DNA from: Enterocola sp045654205
GTDB taxonomy: Bacteria; Bacteroidota; Bacteroidia; Bacteroidales; Paludibacteraceae
Reading direction: 5' to 3'
Assembly: GCA_045654205.1 (NCBI GenBank)
Contig: JAZOMZ010000011.1
Span: 186,001-250,000 of the forward strand
Length of the DNA: 64,000 nucleotides
The translations under genes and the position numbers were made by a program. The notes under the pieces were generated by a model. The model made no database searches, was not told the DNA's origin, and saw only the letters and a list, made by a program, of their open reading frames with translations. The stretch's first letter is position 1. Every line of letters begins with the position of its first letter. Shown in pieces: positions 44,676 to 54,280 of this stretch.

Positions 44676-45692
44676 ATGATTACAAAGATTATCTTAGAGG
44701 AAAAGATTTCTGCTGTGTTTAAGCTGATTAACTCAGCAAATAACATTGTGATAACTGCTCACAAAGGGCCAGATGGCGATGCTGTGGGTTCATCACTAGG
44801 TTTATATCACTTTCTTTACACACTAGAAAAGAAAGCAACAGTTATTTTACCAGACACTCCAAGTGAGTCTTTGAACTGCCTGCCAAGCTTTGACAGCATT
44901 CTTACTCACGAAAAAAATGCAGAAGAAGTAAAACAGATTATTTCTGAGTGTGACCTTATTTTCTGTTTAGACTTTAATAAACTAGACAGACTTGGCACTC
45001 TAGCACCACTTATCGAAGGTGTTACATGCCCAAAAATATTGGTTGACCACCACTTGAATTATGACAATTTTGCAGATGTTATTATTTCACATCCAGAAAT
45101 TGCCTCTACTAGCGAACTTGTATTTAGACTTATTTGCCGTATGGGTTATTTCTCTGAAATGAACCTGCAAACCGCAGAATGCATCTGTGCTGGTATGCTT
45201 ACAGACACAGGCGGTTTGGCATACAACTCAAATCACCCAGAAATTTATACCATTATATCAGAACTTCTTAAAAAAGGAGTTGACAAAGATGCACTATACA
45301 GAAAATTGTTCAATAGCTATAGCGAATCTAGAATGAGACTAATGGGTTATTTCCTTTGTAAAAAACTTACTATCATTCCAGAACACCAAACAGCAATTTT
45401 CTCATTTACAAAAGAAGAACTTGAAAGATTCAATTTCAAAAAAGGTGATACAGAGGGCTTTGTAAATATGCCTCTTTCTATTAGTGGCATTCGTTGTTCT
45501 ATTTTCTGTAGAGAAGATAGCGACACGATTAAAATTTCGATGCGCTCTGTAGGAGATTATTCTGTAAACGACCTTGCAAACCGCGCATTTGGCGGTGGCG
45601 GACACAAAAACGCCGCAGGCGCAGAATCAAAACTCACCATGCAAGAAACAATCGAAAAAATCATAAGTGAGTTAGCAACTCCTAACTCCTAA
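44676..45692 (+). CDS. nrnA: DHH/DHHA1 phosphoesterase (NrnA-like oligoribonuclease/pAp phosphatase)
   Basis: 338 aa. ITAHKGPDGDAVGSSLGLYH, CDLIFCLDFN, ILVDHHLNYDNF (the DHH motif) and ICAGMLTDTGGLAYNSNHPE form the metal-binding DHH domain. The C-terminal DHHA1 domain has RAFGGGGHKNAAGAESKL. NrnA degrades 2-5 nt RNA fragments and dephosphorylates pAp. The final codons (ATPNS) and the stop are made from the TAACTCC repeat that fills the gap to apgM, so the natural C-terminus may have been shortened or extended by it. Confidence 0.93.
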   Translation: MITKIILEEKISAVFKLINSANNIVITAHKGPDGDAVGSSLGLYHFLYTLEKKATVILPDTPSESLNCLPSFDSILTHEKNAEEVKQIISECDLIFCLDFNKLDRLGTLAPLIEGVTCPKILVDHHLNYDNFADVIISHPEIASTSELVFRLICRMGYFSEMNLQTAECICAGMLTDTGGLAYNSNHPEIYTIISELLKKGVDKDALYRKLFNSYSESRMRLMGYFLCKKLTIIPEHQTAIFSFTKEELERFNFKKGDTEGFVNMPLSISGIRCSIFCREDSDTIKISMRSVGDYSVNDLANRAFGGGGHKNAAGAESKLTMQETIEKIISELATPNS

Positions 45693-45710
45693 CTCCTAAT
45701 TCCTAACTAT
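45676..45710. repeat. TCCTAAC heptamer repeats overlapping nrnA end
   Basis: Three to four TCCTAAC/TCCTAAT units run from the last codons of nrnA to the apgM start. Confidence 0.75.
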
Positions 45711-45711
45711 T

Positions 45712-46920
45712 ATGAAACACATAATAATATTGGGCGATGGCATGGCAGACGAGCGCATCGCTAAACTAAATAACAAAACCCCACTAGAAGCAGCGAATAA
45801 ACCATATATGGATTTATTGGCAAAGAAAGGTCGCTGTGGTCTACTTCACACGGTGCCAAGTGGTTTCAAACCAGGCAGTGAAATTGCCAATATGTGCGTG
45901 TTGGGCTACGATGTAAGAACAGAGTTTGAAGGACGCGGTTCGCTAGAAGCGGCTAGTATTGGTGTGGCTATTCAAAAAGGCGAAATGGCAATGCGTTGCA
46001 ACCTTATCTGCGTGCAAGACGGTAAAATCAAAAACCACTCAGCAGGTCATATTAGCAACGAAGAAGCAAAAGAACTTATTGAGTATCTACAAGCAGAACT
46101 TGGCAACGAAGTTTTCACTTTCCACAATGGTATTTCATACCGCCATTTGCTAATAATGAAGGGTGGCAACAAACAAATTACTTGCACACCTCCTCACGAT
46201 GTGCCAGGAGCAGAAGTAAACAGCGTGCTAGTTAAAGCAGACGTGGCAGAAGCAGAAGAAACTGCAAAACTACTTAACGAACTTACACTACGCAGCCAAG
46301 AACTTCTTGAAAATCACCCTGTTAACTTAAAAAGAAAAGCAGAAGGCAAAGACCCAGCAAACAGCATTTGGGTGTGGTCTCCAGGTTATAAACCAAGCAT
46401 GAAGACCCTAAAAGAGAAATTTGGCATAGGTAGCGGAGCGGTAATTTCTGCAGTAGATTTAATTAAAGGTATTGGTATTTATGCCGGACTAGAATCTATA
46501 GAAGTGGAAGGCGCAACAGGTCTTTACAACACCAATTACGAAGGCAAAGCCGAAGCTGCAATTAACGCACTTAAAGAACACGACTTTGTTTTCCTACATG
46601 TGGAAGCTAGCGACGAAGCAGGTCACGAGGGGGATATCGACCTAAAAGTAAAAACAATTGAATATCTAGATAGCAGAATTGTAAAACCTATTTACGAAGA
46701 AGTTTCTAAATGGGACGAGCCGGTGAGCATTGCAATTCTACCAGACCACCCTACTCCATGTGCCATTCGCACACACTCTGCATCTGCAGTGCCATTTATT
46801 ATCTACAATCCTGAGGATGAAGCAGATAAAGTGGAAGTATATGACGAATTTTCTGTAAGAGAAGGCGTTTATGGAATATTAAATGAAGATGAATTTATAA
46901 AATCATTCCTAAAAAAATGA
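45712..46920 (+). CDS. apgM: Cofactor-independent phosphoglycerate mutase (archaeal-type)
   Basis: 402 aa, the usual length. The opening IIILGDGMADERIAKLNNKT, then FKPGSEIANMCVLGYDV, HNGISYRHLLIMKGG, HVEASDEAGHEGDIDLKVKT and ILPDHPTPCAIRTHSASAVP carry the alkaline-phosphatase-superfamily metal ligands. It interconverts 3- and 2-phosphoglycerate in glycolysis. The start is 19 bp after nrnA. It overlaps thrC by 4 bp (ATGA), a pairing seen across Bacteroidota where the protein was earlier annotated as a homoserine kinase. Confidence 0.95.
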   Translation: MKHIIILGDGMADERIAKLNNKTPLEAANKPYMDLLAKKGRCGLLHTVPSGFKPGSEIANMCVLGYDVRTEFEGRGSLEAASIGVAIQKGEMAMRCNLICVQDGKIKNHSAGHISNEEAKELIEYLQAELGNEVFTFHNGISYRHLLIMKGGNKQITCTPPHDVPGAEVNSVLVKADVAEAEETAKLLNELTLRSQELLENHPVNLKRKAEGKDPANSIWVWSPGYKPSMKTLKEKFGIGSGAVISAVDLIKGIGIYAGLESIEVEGATGLYNTNYEGKAEAAINALKEHDFVFLHVEASDEAGHEGDIDLKVKTIEYLDSRIVKPIYEEVSKWDEPVSIAILPDHPTPCAIRTHSASAVPFIIYNPEDEADKVEVYDEFSVREGVYGILNEDEFIKSFLKK

Positions 46921-48227
46921 AATACTATAGTACTAACAAAAAAGTAGAAAATGTTTCTTTAGAAGAAGCAGTAGTTAAAGGACTTGCAGACGATAAGGGT
47001 TTGTTTATGCCTTACGAAATCAAAAAACTTCCAGCTGAGTTTTTTGAAAACATAGATAAAATGACTTTCCAAGAAATGTCTTTTGAAGTAGCAAAAGCAT
47101 TCTTTGGCGAAGATGTGGAAGAAGAAGCACTTAAACAAATTGTTTATGATACACTTAGCTTCGACGTGCCACTAGTAAAGGTGAGCGAACGCATTTACAG
47201 CCTTGAGCTTTTCCACGGTCCTACCCTTGCATTCAAAGACGTAGGCGGACGTTTTATGTCTCGTCTTCTTTCATATTTCATAAAGAAACAAGGTGCAGAC
47301 AAAAATGTAAACGTGCTTGTAGCTACTTCTGGCGACACTGGTAGTGCAGTAGCAAACGGTTTCCTTGGTGTAGATGGCATCAATGTATATGTTCTTTATC
47401 CAAAAGGACTTGTAAGTGCTATTCAAGAATGCCAATTCACCACTCTAGGCCAAAATATTACTGCTCTAGAAGTGGAAGGCACATTCGACGACTGCCAACG
47501 CCTAGTGAAATCTGCATTTATGGACGCAGAACTTAACGAAAAATTCAAACTTACATCTGCAAACTCTATAAATGTTGCTCGTTTCCTACCACAATCTTTC
47601 TATTATTTCTATGCTTACGCACAACTTAAAAAACTAGGCAAAGAAAAAGAAGCTGTTATCTGCGTACCAAGTGGCAACTTTGGAAACATCACTGCAGGTC
47701 TATTTGCAAAACACATGGGACTTCCAGTGAAACGTTTCATCGCTGCAAACAACAGAAACGATATTTTCTTTGAATATCTAAAAACTGGCGAGTACAATCC
47801 ACGCCCTTCTGTAGCTACTATTGCAAACGCAATGGATGTGGGCGACCCAAGCAACTTTGCTCGTGTAATTGACCTTTACAAAAACTCTCACGCTGAAATT
47901 TGCAAAGAAATTGGCGGTGCAAGATATACAGATGAAGACATCACAGCCACTATCAAAGAATGTTATAAAAACACTGGTTATCTGCTAGATCCACACGGAG
48001 CATGCGGTTATCAAGCACTTTATGACCTTCTTCAAAATGGCGAGCAAGGTGTATTCCTAGAAACAGCACACCCTGCTAAATTCCTTTCTACTGTAGAAAA
48101 CATCATTGGTGAAAAAGTAGAAATTCCTGCAAAACTTCAAGAGTTTATGAAAGGCACAAAACAAAGTGTAGAAATTAGCAAGGAATTTGAAGACTTTAAG
48201 GGTTACTTATTAAACACCTTAAAATAA
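46917..48227 (+). CDS. thrC: Threonine synthase
   Basis: 436 aa. MKYYSTNKKVENVSLEEAVV, LELFHGPTLAFKDVGGRFMS (with the PLP lysine in AFKD), VLVATSGDTGSAVANGF and VCVPSGNFGNITAGLFA are the expected fold II PLP motifs. It converts O-phosphohomoserine to threonine. It is translationally coupled to apgM. The length and C-terminus are normal. Confidence 0.97.
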   Translation: MKYYSTNKKVENVSLEEAVVKGLADDKGLFMPYEIKKLPAEFFENIDKMTFQEMSFEVAKAFFGEDVEEEALKQIVYDTLSFDVPLVKVSERIYSLELFHGPTLAFKDVGGRFMSRLLSYFIKKQGADKNVNVLVATSGDTGSAVANGFLGVDGINVYVLYPKGLVSAIQECQFTTLGQNITALEVEGTFDDCQRLVKSAFMDAELNEKFKLTSANSINVARFLPQSFYYFYAYAQLKKLGKEKEAVICVPSGNFGNITAGLFAKHMGLPVKRFIAANNRNDIFFEYLKTGEYNPRPSVATIANAMDVGDPSNFARVIDLYKNSHAEICKEIGGARYTDEDITATIKECYKNTGYLLDPHGACGYQALYDLLQNGEQGVFLETAHPAKFLSTVENIIGEKVEIPAKLQEFMKGTKQSVEISKEFEDFKGYLLNTLK

Positions 48228-48312
48228 ACGGTTATATATTAATTGTTAGTTTTATTTCTTTAAGGTACGGTCAGCAAACCGACCTAACACCTAAACGACT
48301 AAACAACAAAGA

Positions 48313-50190
48313 ATGTCCAATAAAATCAACAACATAAAAAAGATTTTATACTCTTCTTTGGAAGAAAAAAGACTGGGTAGAGCATTGGCACAGATAGCAT
48401 TAATAGCATCTGGCGCTAATGCCGAACGTCTTTCTGAAATAAAAGAAAACTACGAAAGACTCTTAGACTTCTACTTCTCATACCCTTCCGACGATCCAAA
48501 CAGAGACTCTGTTTATAACAAACTAATTAAAGAAACATACGAGCTCATCGACGATGTTTGTGCAGAGAAAAAGAGCAAGGATATGAGCTACAATCCTGCA
48601 TTTTCTGCATTTTGGCAAGAAAATAGAATAACAGAAGAGTTAAAAAACAAAGCTAATGGACTATTAAAAACCAATTCCGATACAGAAGAAGCATTAAGCG
48701 AAAGCCAAATTAACAATATCTGCCTAAGCGTTGCAGCAATCACTATTAGTTGCATTGAGGTGTTTGATGCAGAAAAAATTATTCTTCTTATCAAATTTTC
48801 AAACCACGAAGACAAAAAAGTCTCAATTAGAGCTTTTGTAGGTCTGCTTTTGTGTCTTCAAATTCACAAAAACAGATATTCTTTTTATCCTAATATCAAC
48901 AATGAGTTAAACCTGCTATTTAATTCTGACGAGAAAATAGAGTTGGCTCAAATCATTTACAAACAACTACTTAGAGCCAAACAAACAGAAAAAATCACCA
49001 AAGATATTAAGGAAAATATCATTCCACTTATTACCAAAATTGCTCCAAAAATCAACGAAGACCTTACAATAAACAAAAACAAAGATTGGGACGGAGAAAC
49101 CGAGAATATTCAGCAAATGCTAGAAGAAAGTGGAGTGAGCAAAAAAATGGAAAGTTTCCAAGAACTAATGATGGAAGGAGCTGACACAAACTTTAGTTCT
49201 TTCCAACATTTAAAAGATATGGCATTTTTCCAAAATATAGAAAATTGGTTTATGCCATTCTACCACGAGAGCAAGGATTTGGACGGATTGAGAAACGAAA
49301 ATCCAGACATCTTGGACATGGTAGATAATATTTTCTTCTTATGTGATTCTGATAAATATTCATTTTGTCTGAATCTTGTAAGAATACCTTCTAATGCTAG
49401 AAACACCCTATCTGAGCAACTTAAAGTCACTTCCGACAAGAAGATTGACGAGAGTTCAGAAAAAGACATTTCAAATCTTTATATCCAAGATTTGTATCGT
49501 TTTTACAAACTATATAAAGGCAAAGACCAACTTCTAGATCCATTTACAGATAGTTTTAATATCTATAAATCACCATTCTTTAGGTTCCTAAATGAAGAAA
49601 ATACCTACATCTGTGAACTAGCAGATTTTTACTTCACCAAAGAACAATATGAAGATGCTCTATATGCTTTCCAATTTTCTGATGCCACAGCAAGCGTAGA
49701 AACATTGAAAAAGATTGGTTATTGTTACCAAAAACTTATGGACTACAGAAAAGCCATAGAGAATTACGAAAAATGTGAGATTATAGAAGAAGGTAATCTG
49801 TGGGTAAATAAAAATATTGCATATTGCTACAAAAAACTATCTAAATACGATTCTGCACTTAAATATTACCAAATAGCAGATTCTCTTAGCGAAAACAACA
49901 TAAGCATCATTTACAATTTGGCTGTTTGCTATACAGAACTAAAAGAATTTGAAAAGGGACTTAATCTATTTTACAAAATTGATTATCTAGAGGCAGAAGC
50001 CACACATAGTGAAAAATTCTATCTATACAAAGGGCATTGTCTATGGACAAACGGCAAGAAAACAGAGGCAATAGAAAACTATAAAAAATATCCATACGAC
50101 AAACTTTTTGATGAGTTAACCAACTCTCCTATAGGACTTTCGAACATAGAATGTATCTACATTTCAGATTATGTTAGATATCTAAAATAA
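48313..50190 (+). CDS. TPR-repeat protein, 625 aa
   Basis: Mostly helical throughout, with no signal peptide or membrane segment, so probably cytoplasmic. Recognisable TPRs lie in the last third (about 440-600): EQYEDALYAFQFSDATASVE, KLMDYRKAIENYEKCEII, LSKYDSALKYYQIADSLSEN and LKEFEKGLNLFYKIDYLEAE. The first 400 residues contain long charged helices with a conserved-looking HLKDMAFFQNIENWFMPFYH segment. Similar TPR proteins are common in Bacteroidales without a known role. It is encoded 5 bp before the ZIP gene, so cotranscription is likely. Confidence 0.8.
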   Translation: MSNKINNIKKILYSSLEEKRLGRALAQIALIASGANAERLSEIKENYERLLDFYFSYPSDDPNRDSVYNKLIKETYELIDDVCAEKKSKDMSYNPAFSAFWQENRITEELKNKANGLLKTNSDTEEALSESQINNICLSVAAITISCIEVFDAEKIILLIKFSNHEDKKVSIRAFVGLLLCLQIHKNRYSFYPNINNELNLLFNSDEKIELAQIIYKQLLRAKQTEKITKDIKENIIPLITKIAPKINEDLTINKNKDWDGETENIQQMLEESGVSKKMESFQELMMEGADTNFSSFQHLKDMAFFQNIENWFMPFYHESKDLDGLRNENPDILDMVDNIFFLCDSDKYSFCLNLVRIPSNARNTLSEQLKVTSDKKIDESSEKDISNLYIQDLYRFYKLYKGKDQLLDPFTDSFNIYKSPFFRFLNEENTYICELADFYFTKEQYEDALYAFQFSDATASVETLKKIGYCYQKLMDYRKAIENYEKCEIIEEGNLWVNKNIAYCYKKLSKYDSALKYYQIADSLSENNISIIYNLAVCYTELKEFEKGLNLFYKIDYLEAEATHSEKFYLYKGHCLWTNGKKTEAIENYKKYPYDKLFDELTNSPIGLSNIECIYISDYVRYLK

Positions 50191-50195
50191 CATTT

Positions 50196-50948
50196 ATGCA
50201 AGCAGTTTGGATTTCGGCTTTAGCACTTTGCTTGGCCTCTATTATAGGGTCGCTTATTGGATTAACCTTCAAGGGGTTAAGCCACAAGACCAACGACATC
50301 ATTATGGGATTCTGTGCCGGCATTATGTTGGCAGCATCGGTAGTGGGTCTTATTCTTCCTGCCACAGAAATGGCAGGAAGTGCTGGTTGGTGGCAAATGG
50401 CAATAGGTGTGCTACTTGGGGCTATATTTTTGAACCTACTCGACAACATCACCCCTCACCTACATAGGATAACAGGCCTAGAACCAGAATCTCACAACAA
50501 CAACGCACAAATCAACAAAGTTCTACTTTTTGTACTAGCTATTGCCCTTCACAAACTTCCAGAAGGCATTGCCGCAGGCGTAGGATTCAACCACGTAGAT
50601 GATAGTTCTGCATGGAGTGTAACACTTGGTCTTGCAATGCAAAATATTCCAGAAGGTATGGTAGTAATTTCTCCTCTACTACTAGCAGGAGTAAACAGAT
50701 GGCGTACATTCTTTATATCACTAGCAATAGGCTTACTAGAAATAATTGGTGTGTGGATTGGCTACGGACTTGGTGCCATTTCAATTGTGATGCTACCTAT
50801 TATGCTTGCCTTTGCAGGCGGTGCAATGCTCTACGTTATCAGCGACGAAATGATACCAGAGACTCACGCACATGGTTATCACAAAGCTGCCACATTTGCC
50901 CTGCTAATAGGCTTTATGACACTAGTATTCCTAGAAGGTGCTATGTAA
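50196..50948 (+). CDS. ZIP family divalent metal transporter
   Basis: 250 aa with about eight membrane helices. Transmembrane helices IV and V carry the metal-site motifs ALHKLPEGIAAGVGFNH and GLAMQNIPEGMVVISP, both with the His/Glu residues of ZIP proteins (ZupT type). LGAIFLNLLDNITPHLHRIT precedes them as the His-bearing loop. It imports zinc or iron into the cytoplasm. It follows the TPR gene by 5 bp and precedes dsbD by 15 bp. Confidence 0.93.
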   Translation: MQAVWISALALCLASIIGSLIGLTFKGLSHKTNDIIMGFCAGIMLAASVVGLILPATEMAGSAGWWQMAIGVLLGAIFLNLLDNITPHLHRITGLEPESHNNNAQINKVLLFVLAIALHKLPEGIAAGVGFNHVDDSSAWSVTLGLAMQNIPEGMVVISPLLLAGVNRWRTFFISLAIGLLEIIGVWIGYGLGAISIVMLPIMLAFAGGAMLYVISDEMIPETHAHGYHKAATFALLIGFMTLVFLEGAM

Positions 50949-50963
50949 AATTGAGTTAACCTT

Positions 50964-52865
50964 ATGAAAAAGATTATATTCATATTATTTGTTTTGCCAA
51001 TGGCAGTGATGGCACAATTTAGTGCTAACATTGGTAGTCCTCTAGGCATTATGGACGGAGGCATAATGGGTATGGGTGCTCCTATGCAAATGGAAAATCC
51101 TGTTACTTGGAGCTGCAAAGTGAGCGAAGATGAAGACTCTAAAGTAGAAATCTGCCTAAAGGCGAATATTCAAGAAGGTTGGCATCTATATTCTCAACAT
51201 CAAAATGGTACGGGCCTACCGCTAAAGTTGGAAATACAGCCTAATGGCAACTTCAGACCAAACAATTCACTTTTTTGGATAGAATCACCTAAATATATAG
51301 AGGTTTTTGAACCTATTTTAAAAACTACAGAAAGATATTTAGCTTCTGAGGCTACATTTACCACATCTATAATAAGGTGTAATGCCGACACATTCTCCGT
51401 GAAAGTAAATATTTCTGGGCAAGCCTGCCAAGATGACGGAATGTGCGTGCCTGTGGAAGAAACTATCACTGTGCTTGTGCCTGCCACAACAGCATCTGCG
51501 CGTGCAGAAAATTCAGAAGAAAACCTACTTTGGTTTTTCCTACTTGCCTTTGGAGGCGGTCTGCTAGGTATTCTTACCCCATGCGTATTGCCAATGATAC
51601 CTATGACGGTATCTTATTTCCTAAAACACGGAGGCAAACGTTACGCAGTATTTTATGGCATTTCCATTGTGCTTATCTACATAATATTAGGTCTTGTACT
51701 TTCTGTTCTTTTAGGACACGACTTTGCAAATATTCTGAGCACACACTGGCTACCAAATATTATTTTCACCCTTATTTTCATAGTTTTCGCACTTTCACTT
51801 TTCGGATATTATGAAATTTCGCTTCCTAGCAAATGGGTAAACACATCTGTAAAAAATGAAGAAAGAGCTGGCTATGTAGGGGTATTCTTCATGGCACTAA
51901 CACTTGTTTTGGTATCATTCTCATGCACACTTCCTATTGCTGGAGCAGTAGCACTGGGTGCTGCAAACGGTAGTTTCTTGAAGCCACTTATTGGCATGCT
52001 AGGTTTCTCGCTTGCATTTGCATTGCCATTTGGACTGTTTGCTTTCTTCCCAAACCTACTAAACAAAATGCCAAAATCTTCTTCGTGGATGGGCACACTC
52101 AAAGTTATCTTAGGTTTTGTGGAACTTGCATTTGCTCTTAAATTCTTTAGCGTGCCAGACCAAACATACCATTGGGGGCTACTTTCTCGAGAACTATACC
52201 TAGGTATTTGGATTGTACTATTCGCCCTACTTGGTTTATACTTCCTTGGTGCAATCAAATTCCCTATCAACGACAGCGAAAAACCAAAAATTACATGGAA
52301 ACGAGTTAGCGCAGCTGTTGCTTCATTCTTGTTTGTTGCATATATGATAAGTGGTTTCTTTGGTGCTCCGCTAAACATACTTTCTGGTTGGCTTCCGCCT
52401 AAAACAGAAAAAATAGAGCACATCGAAGGAGTTTCACATTCTGGTAAATTGCAAGGTATCCACGGTGTAAACTGCTATTTCGACTACGAAGAAGCATTAG
52501 CAGTTGCTAAAGCAGCTGGCAAACCAGTTTTCATTGACTTCACTGGTCATGGTTGTGTAAACTGCCGTAAAATGGAAGAACTTGTGCTTTCTAATGCAGA
52601 AATTATAAACATCCTAAACGAAAAATATGTGGTTTGTGCACTTTATGTAGATGATAAGGTGATAAAACTAGACGAGCCATACATCACTGCCGAAGGCAAC
52701 ACATTAGAATACTTAGGACAAAAGAACACCTATATCCAGAGCAAAATCTACGGCTACAACGCCCAACCTTGCTACATTATAGTAGATGCTGCCACTGGCG
52801 CAAAGGTAAAAGAACCGATGTTCTACGAAACAGATGTAGAAAAGTTTGTAGAGTACTTGAAATAA
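50964..52865 (+). CDS. dsbD: Thiol:disulfide interchange protein DsbD
   Basis: 633 aa. A signal peptide ends at VMAQF. The N-terminal DsbD-alpha domain (about 30-165) has the ISGQACQDDGMCVPVEE cysteine pair. The membrane domain (about 175-475) has LLGILTPCVLPMIPMTVSYF and the second conserved Cys in SFSCTLPIAGAVAL. The C-terminal thioredoxin domain (about 500-633) has FIDFTGHGCVNCRKMEELVL, a C-V-N-C site. It passes electrons from cytoplasmic thioredoxin to periplasmic proteins. All six redox cysteines are visible. Confidence 0.95.
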   Translation: MKKIIFILFVLPMAVMAQFSANIGSPLGIMDGGIMGMGAPMQMENPVTWSCKVSEDEDSKVEICLKANIQEGWHLYSQHQNGTGLPLKLEIQPNGNFRPNNSLFWIESPKYIEVFEPILKTTERYLASEATFTTSIIRCNADTFSVKVNISGQACQDDGMCVPVEETITVLVPATTASARAENSEENLLWFFLLAFGGGLLGILTPCVLPMIPMTVSYFLKHGGKRYAVFYGISIVLIYIILGLVLSVLLGHDFANILSTHWLPNIIFTLIFIVFALSLFGYYEISLPSKWVNTSVKNEERAGYVGVFFMALTLVLVSFSCTLPIAGAVALGAANGSFLKPLIGMLGFSLAFALPFGLFAFFPNLLNKMPKSSSWMGTLKVILGFVELAFALKFFSVPDQTYHWGLLSRELYLGIWIVLFALLGLYFLGAIKFPINDSEKPKITWKRVSAAVASFLFVAYMISGFFGAPLNILSGWLPPKTEKIEHIEGVSHSGKLQGIHGVNCYFDYEEALAVAKAAGKPVFIDFTGHGCVNCRKMEELVLSNAEIINILNEKYVVCALYVDDKVIKLDEPYITAEGNTLEYLGQKNTYIQSKIYGYNAQPCYIIVDAATGAKVKEPMFYETDVEKFVEYLK

Positions 52866-52870
52866 GGACA

Positions 52871-52955
52871 TATTATGTATAAGGGTTAACCCCTAGGGAT
52901 TAAAAACGAAGCCTGCGGCAAAATCCCTATTGCTTAACCCTTATCCATAAAATAT
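52871..52955. repeat. GCCTGCGGC stem-loop repeat, copy 2
   Basis: The outer arms TATTATGTATAAGGGTTAA and TTAACCCTTATCCATAAAAT pair with small bulges. The inner stem TAGGGATT/AATCCCTA and tip GCCTGCGGC follow. The rest of the 295-bp gap (to 53160) holds a degenerate half copy (GACCCTCATTAATAATATAT at about 52975) and a direct ACTGCGTAAAA repeat (53059 and 53082). Confidence 0.85.
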
Positions 52956-53160
52956 AAAAGAAAACTAAGTATTGACCCTCATTAATAATATATAAAAGAT
53001 AACTAAGTCTTAACCTTACAATTTACTTTTATATTTAAAGATAAATTTATATAATTCCACTGCGTAAAAATACTCAGCCGACTGCGTAAAATGCAAGCTC
53101 TCACATAAAAAGTTGAATATCAAGATATTATTAAATAAATTAAGCAATACTTTACTTGAA

Positions 53161-53877
53161 ATGAAGCGAATTATTTACATACTATGTTTTATCTGTATTT
53201 TGCTTAGTTCGTGTACTAGAGAATATAAAATAAATCATTTAGAGCATAATATTATAACATACAACGATTTACCTTCAACAATTAAAGAAAATGTTTTTGA
53301 TAATCATGAAAAATTCATAACAACTTTTTTTATCCAATTAGATAGTGTAAGTAATTATGTATATAAAGTTGAGAAGACATTTTTACCATGGGTAAATAAA
53401 AGTTATATATGCGATACTGTTAATGCTATCTATTATGATATTTCAAAAGAAATACCACCAAGTATTCTTTTAAAAGACAAATTATACATACCTACACAAC
53501 AAGCGAAAATAGCCCAATACAAAATAGACGAAATTCCATTTTATGTCTATGATTTAAGCATGTACAACGAACAATACTTTACCTTTACTGAAATACTGCT
53601 TTTGCAATTATTTTGGGGTGCGGCGGTTTATGCAATAAGTGCTATCATACTTATTGTTTTATTAGTATCTATAAAAAAGTGGAAGTTTACCAAAGCATTA
53701 TTGGCATGACTGATACACTTTATCATTGTACTACCCCTTTCCATTGGAATATGGTTATATTTACCTAATTTTACTGCACCTATGGATTTAATGTTTTTAG
53801 AAATAATAAATATACCTGCACTTATAGCCGAATGCGTTGTTATACTAGTTATGGGTTGGGGTATAAAGAACAAATAA
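53161..53877 (+). pseudogene. Membrane lipoprotein gene interrupted by an in-frame TGA
   Basis: From the ATG at 53161 the reading gives a lipobox signal (ICILLSSCTREYK), an extracytoplasmic segment of about 130 residues and one membrane helix, and stops at a TGA (53707-53709). The same frame then continues for 55 codons to a TAA at 53877 with two further membrane helices (LIHFIIVLPLSIGIWLYLPN and IPALIAECVVILVMGWGIK). The continuation reads like natural protein, so a single nonsense change in a gene of about 238 codons is likely. TGA is used as an ordinary stop elsewhere in the window, so recoding is unlikely. The family is not recognised. The gene is AT-rich and lies among repeats. Confidence 0.7.
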
Positions 53878-53893
53878 AATAAGAAACACCGAA

Positions 53894-54022
53894 ATGAAAA
53901 AGCGAATTTTAGTAATTGGTATCTTACTATTAAATATTTGCCATACTTATGCCGGTAATAATGGTTCTGATATCATTACCATTACACCTACATATACGCA
54001 AGAAGATTTAGATATTAACTGA
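53894..54022 (+). CDS. Short secreted ORF, 42 aa, probably a truncated gene
   Basis: MKKRILVIGILLLNICHTYA is a good signal peptide. Only 22 residues follow (ending TPTYTQEDLDIN) before a TGA. The sequence then turns into repeat material (TCATCAATATATCCTAATTC and others), so the remainder of the gene was probably replaced by repeat DNA. It begins 16 bp after the broken membrane lipoprotein gene. Confidence 0.5.
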   Translation: MKKRILVIGILLLNICHTYAGNNGSDIITITPTYTQEDLDIN

Positions 54023-54200
54023 CGTTCATCAATATATCCTAATTCCCAATTTTTTATTACCATCTTAAAATAATTCCTAATTCCTAATTGCCTGTCGGCG
54101 ATTTTATTCCCTACGGTCATCAACACGTGCTCACGTTCGGGATGATAAATAAATTTATTCTCCTCTCACTTAATCGCAAAATTCCTAAATAAAAATATTT
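54023..54200. repeat. Mixed AATTCCTAATTC repeat block
   Basis: It contains CCTAATTCC units, GGTCATCAACACGTGCTCACG (shortened form also at 32357) and CTCTCACTTAATCGC (also at 44578). No ORF is present. Confidence 0.55.
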
Positions 54201-54221
54201 TCATTTTTGAATTTTATTACT

Positions 54222-54229
54222 TACCTTTG
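54222..54229 (+). promoter_or_regulatory. -7 element of fba
   Basis: TACCTTTG is an exact TAnnTTTG match, 51 bp before the ATG. Confidence 0.5.
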
Positions 54230-54280
54230 TATCTCGTTATAAAAAAGAAACTTTATTAACTAATTATTAATAATTACAGT

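Noticed and set aside
53113..53160. Upstream start for the membrane lipoprotein gene
   Set aside because: The lipobox signal peptide begins at 53161. The extension would place charged residues before it.
53707..53709. TGA read as selenocysteine or another recoded residue
   Set aside because: TGA ends ordinary genes here (caspase, apgM, DUF3791). No SECIS-like hairpin is seen. Simple mutation is more likely.
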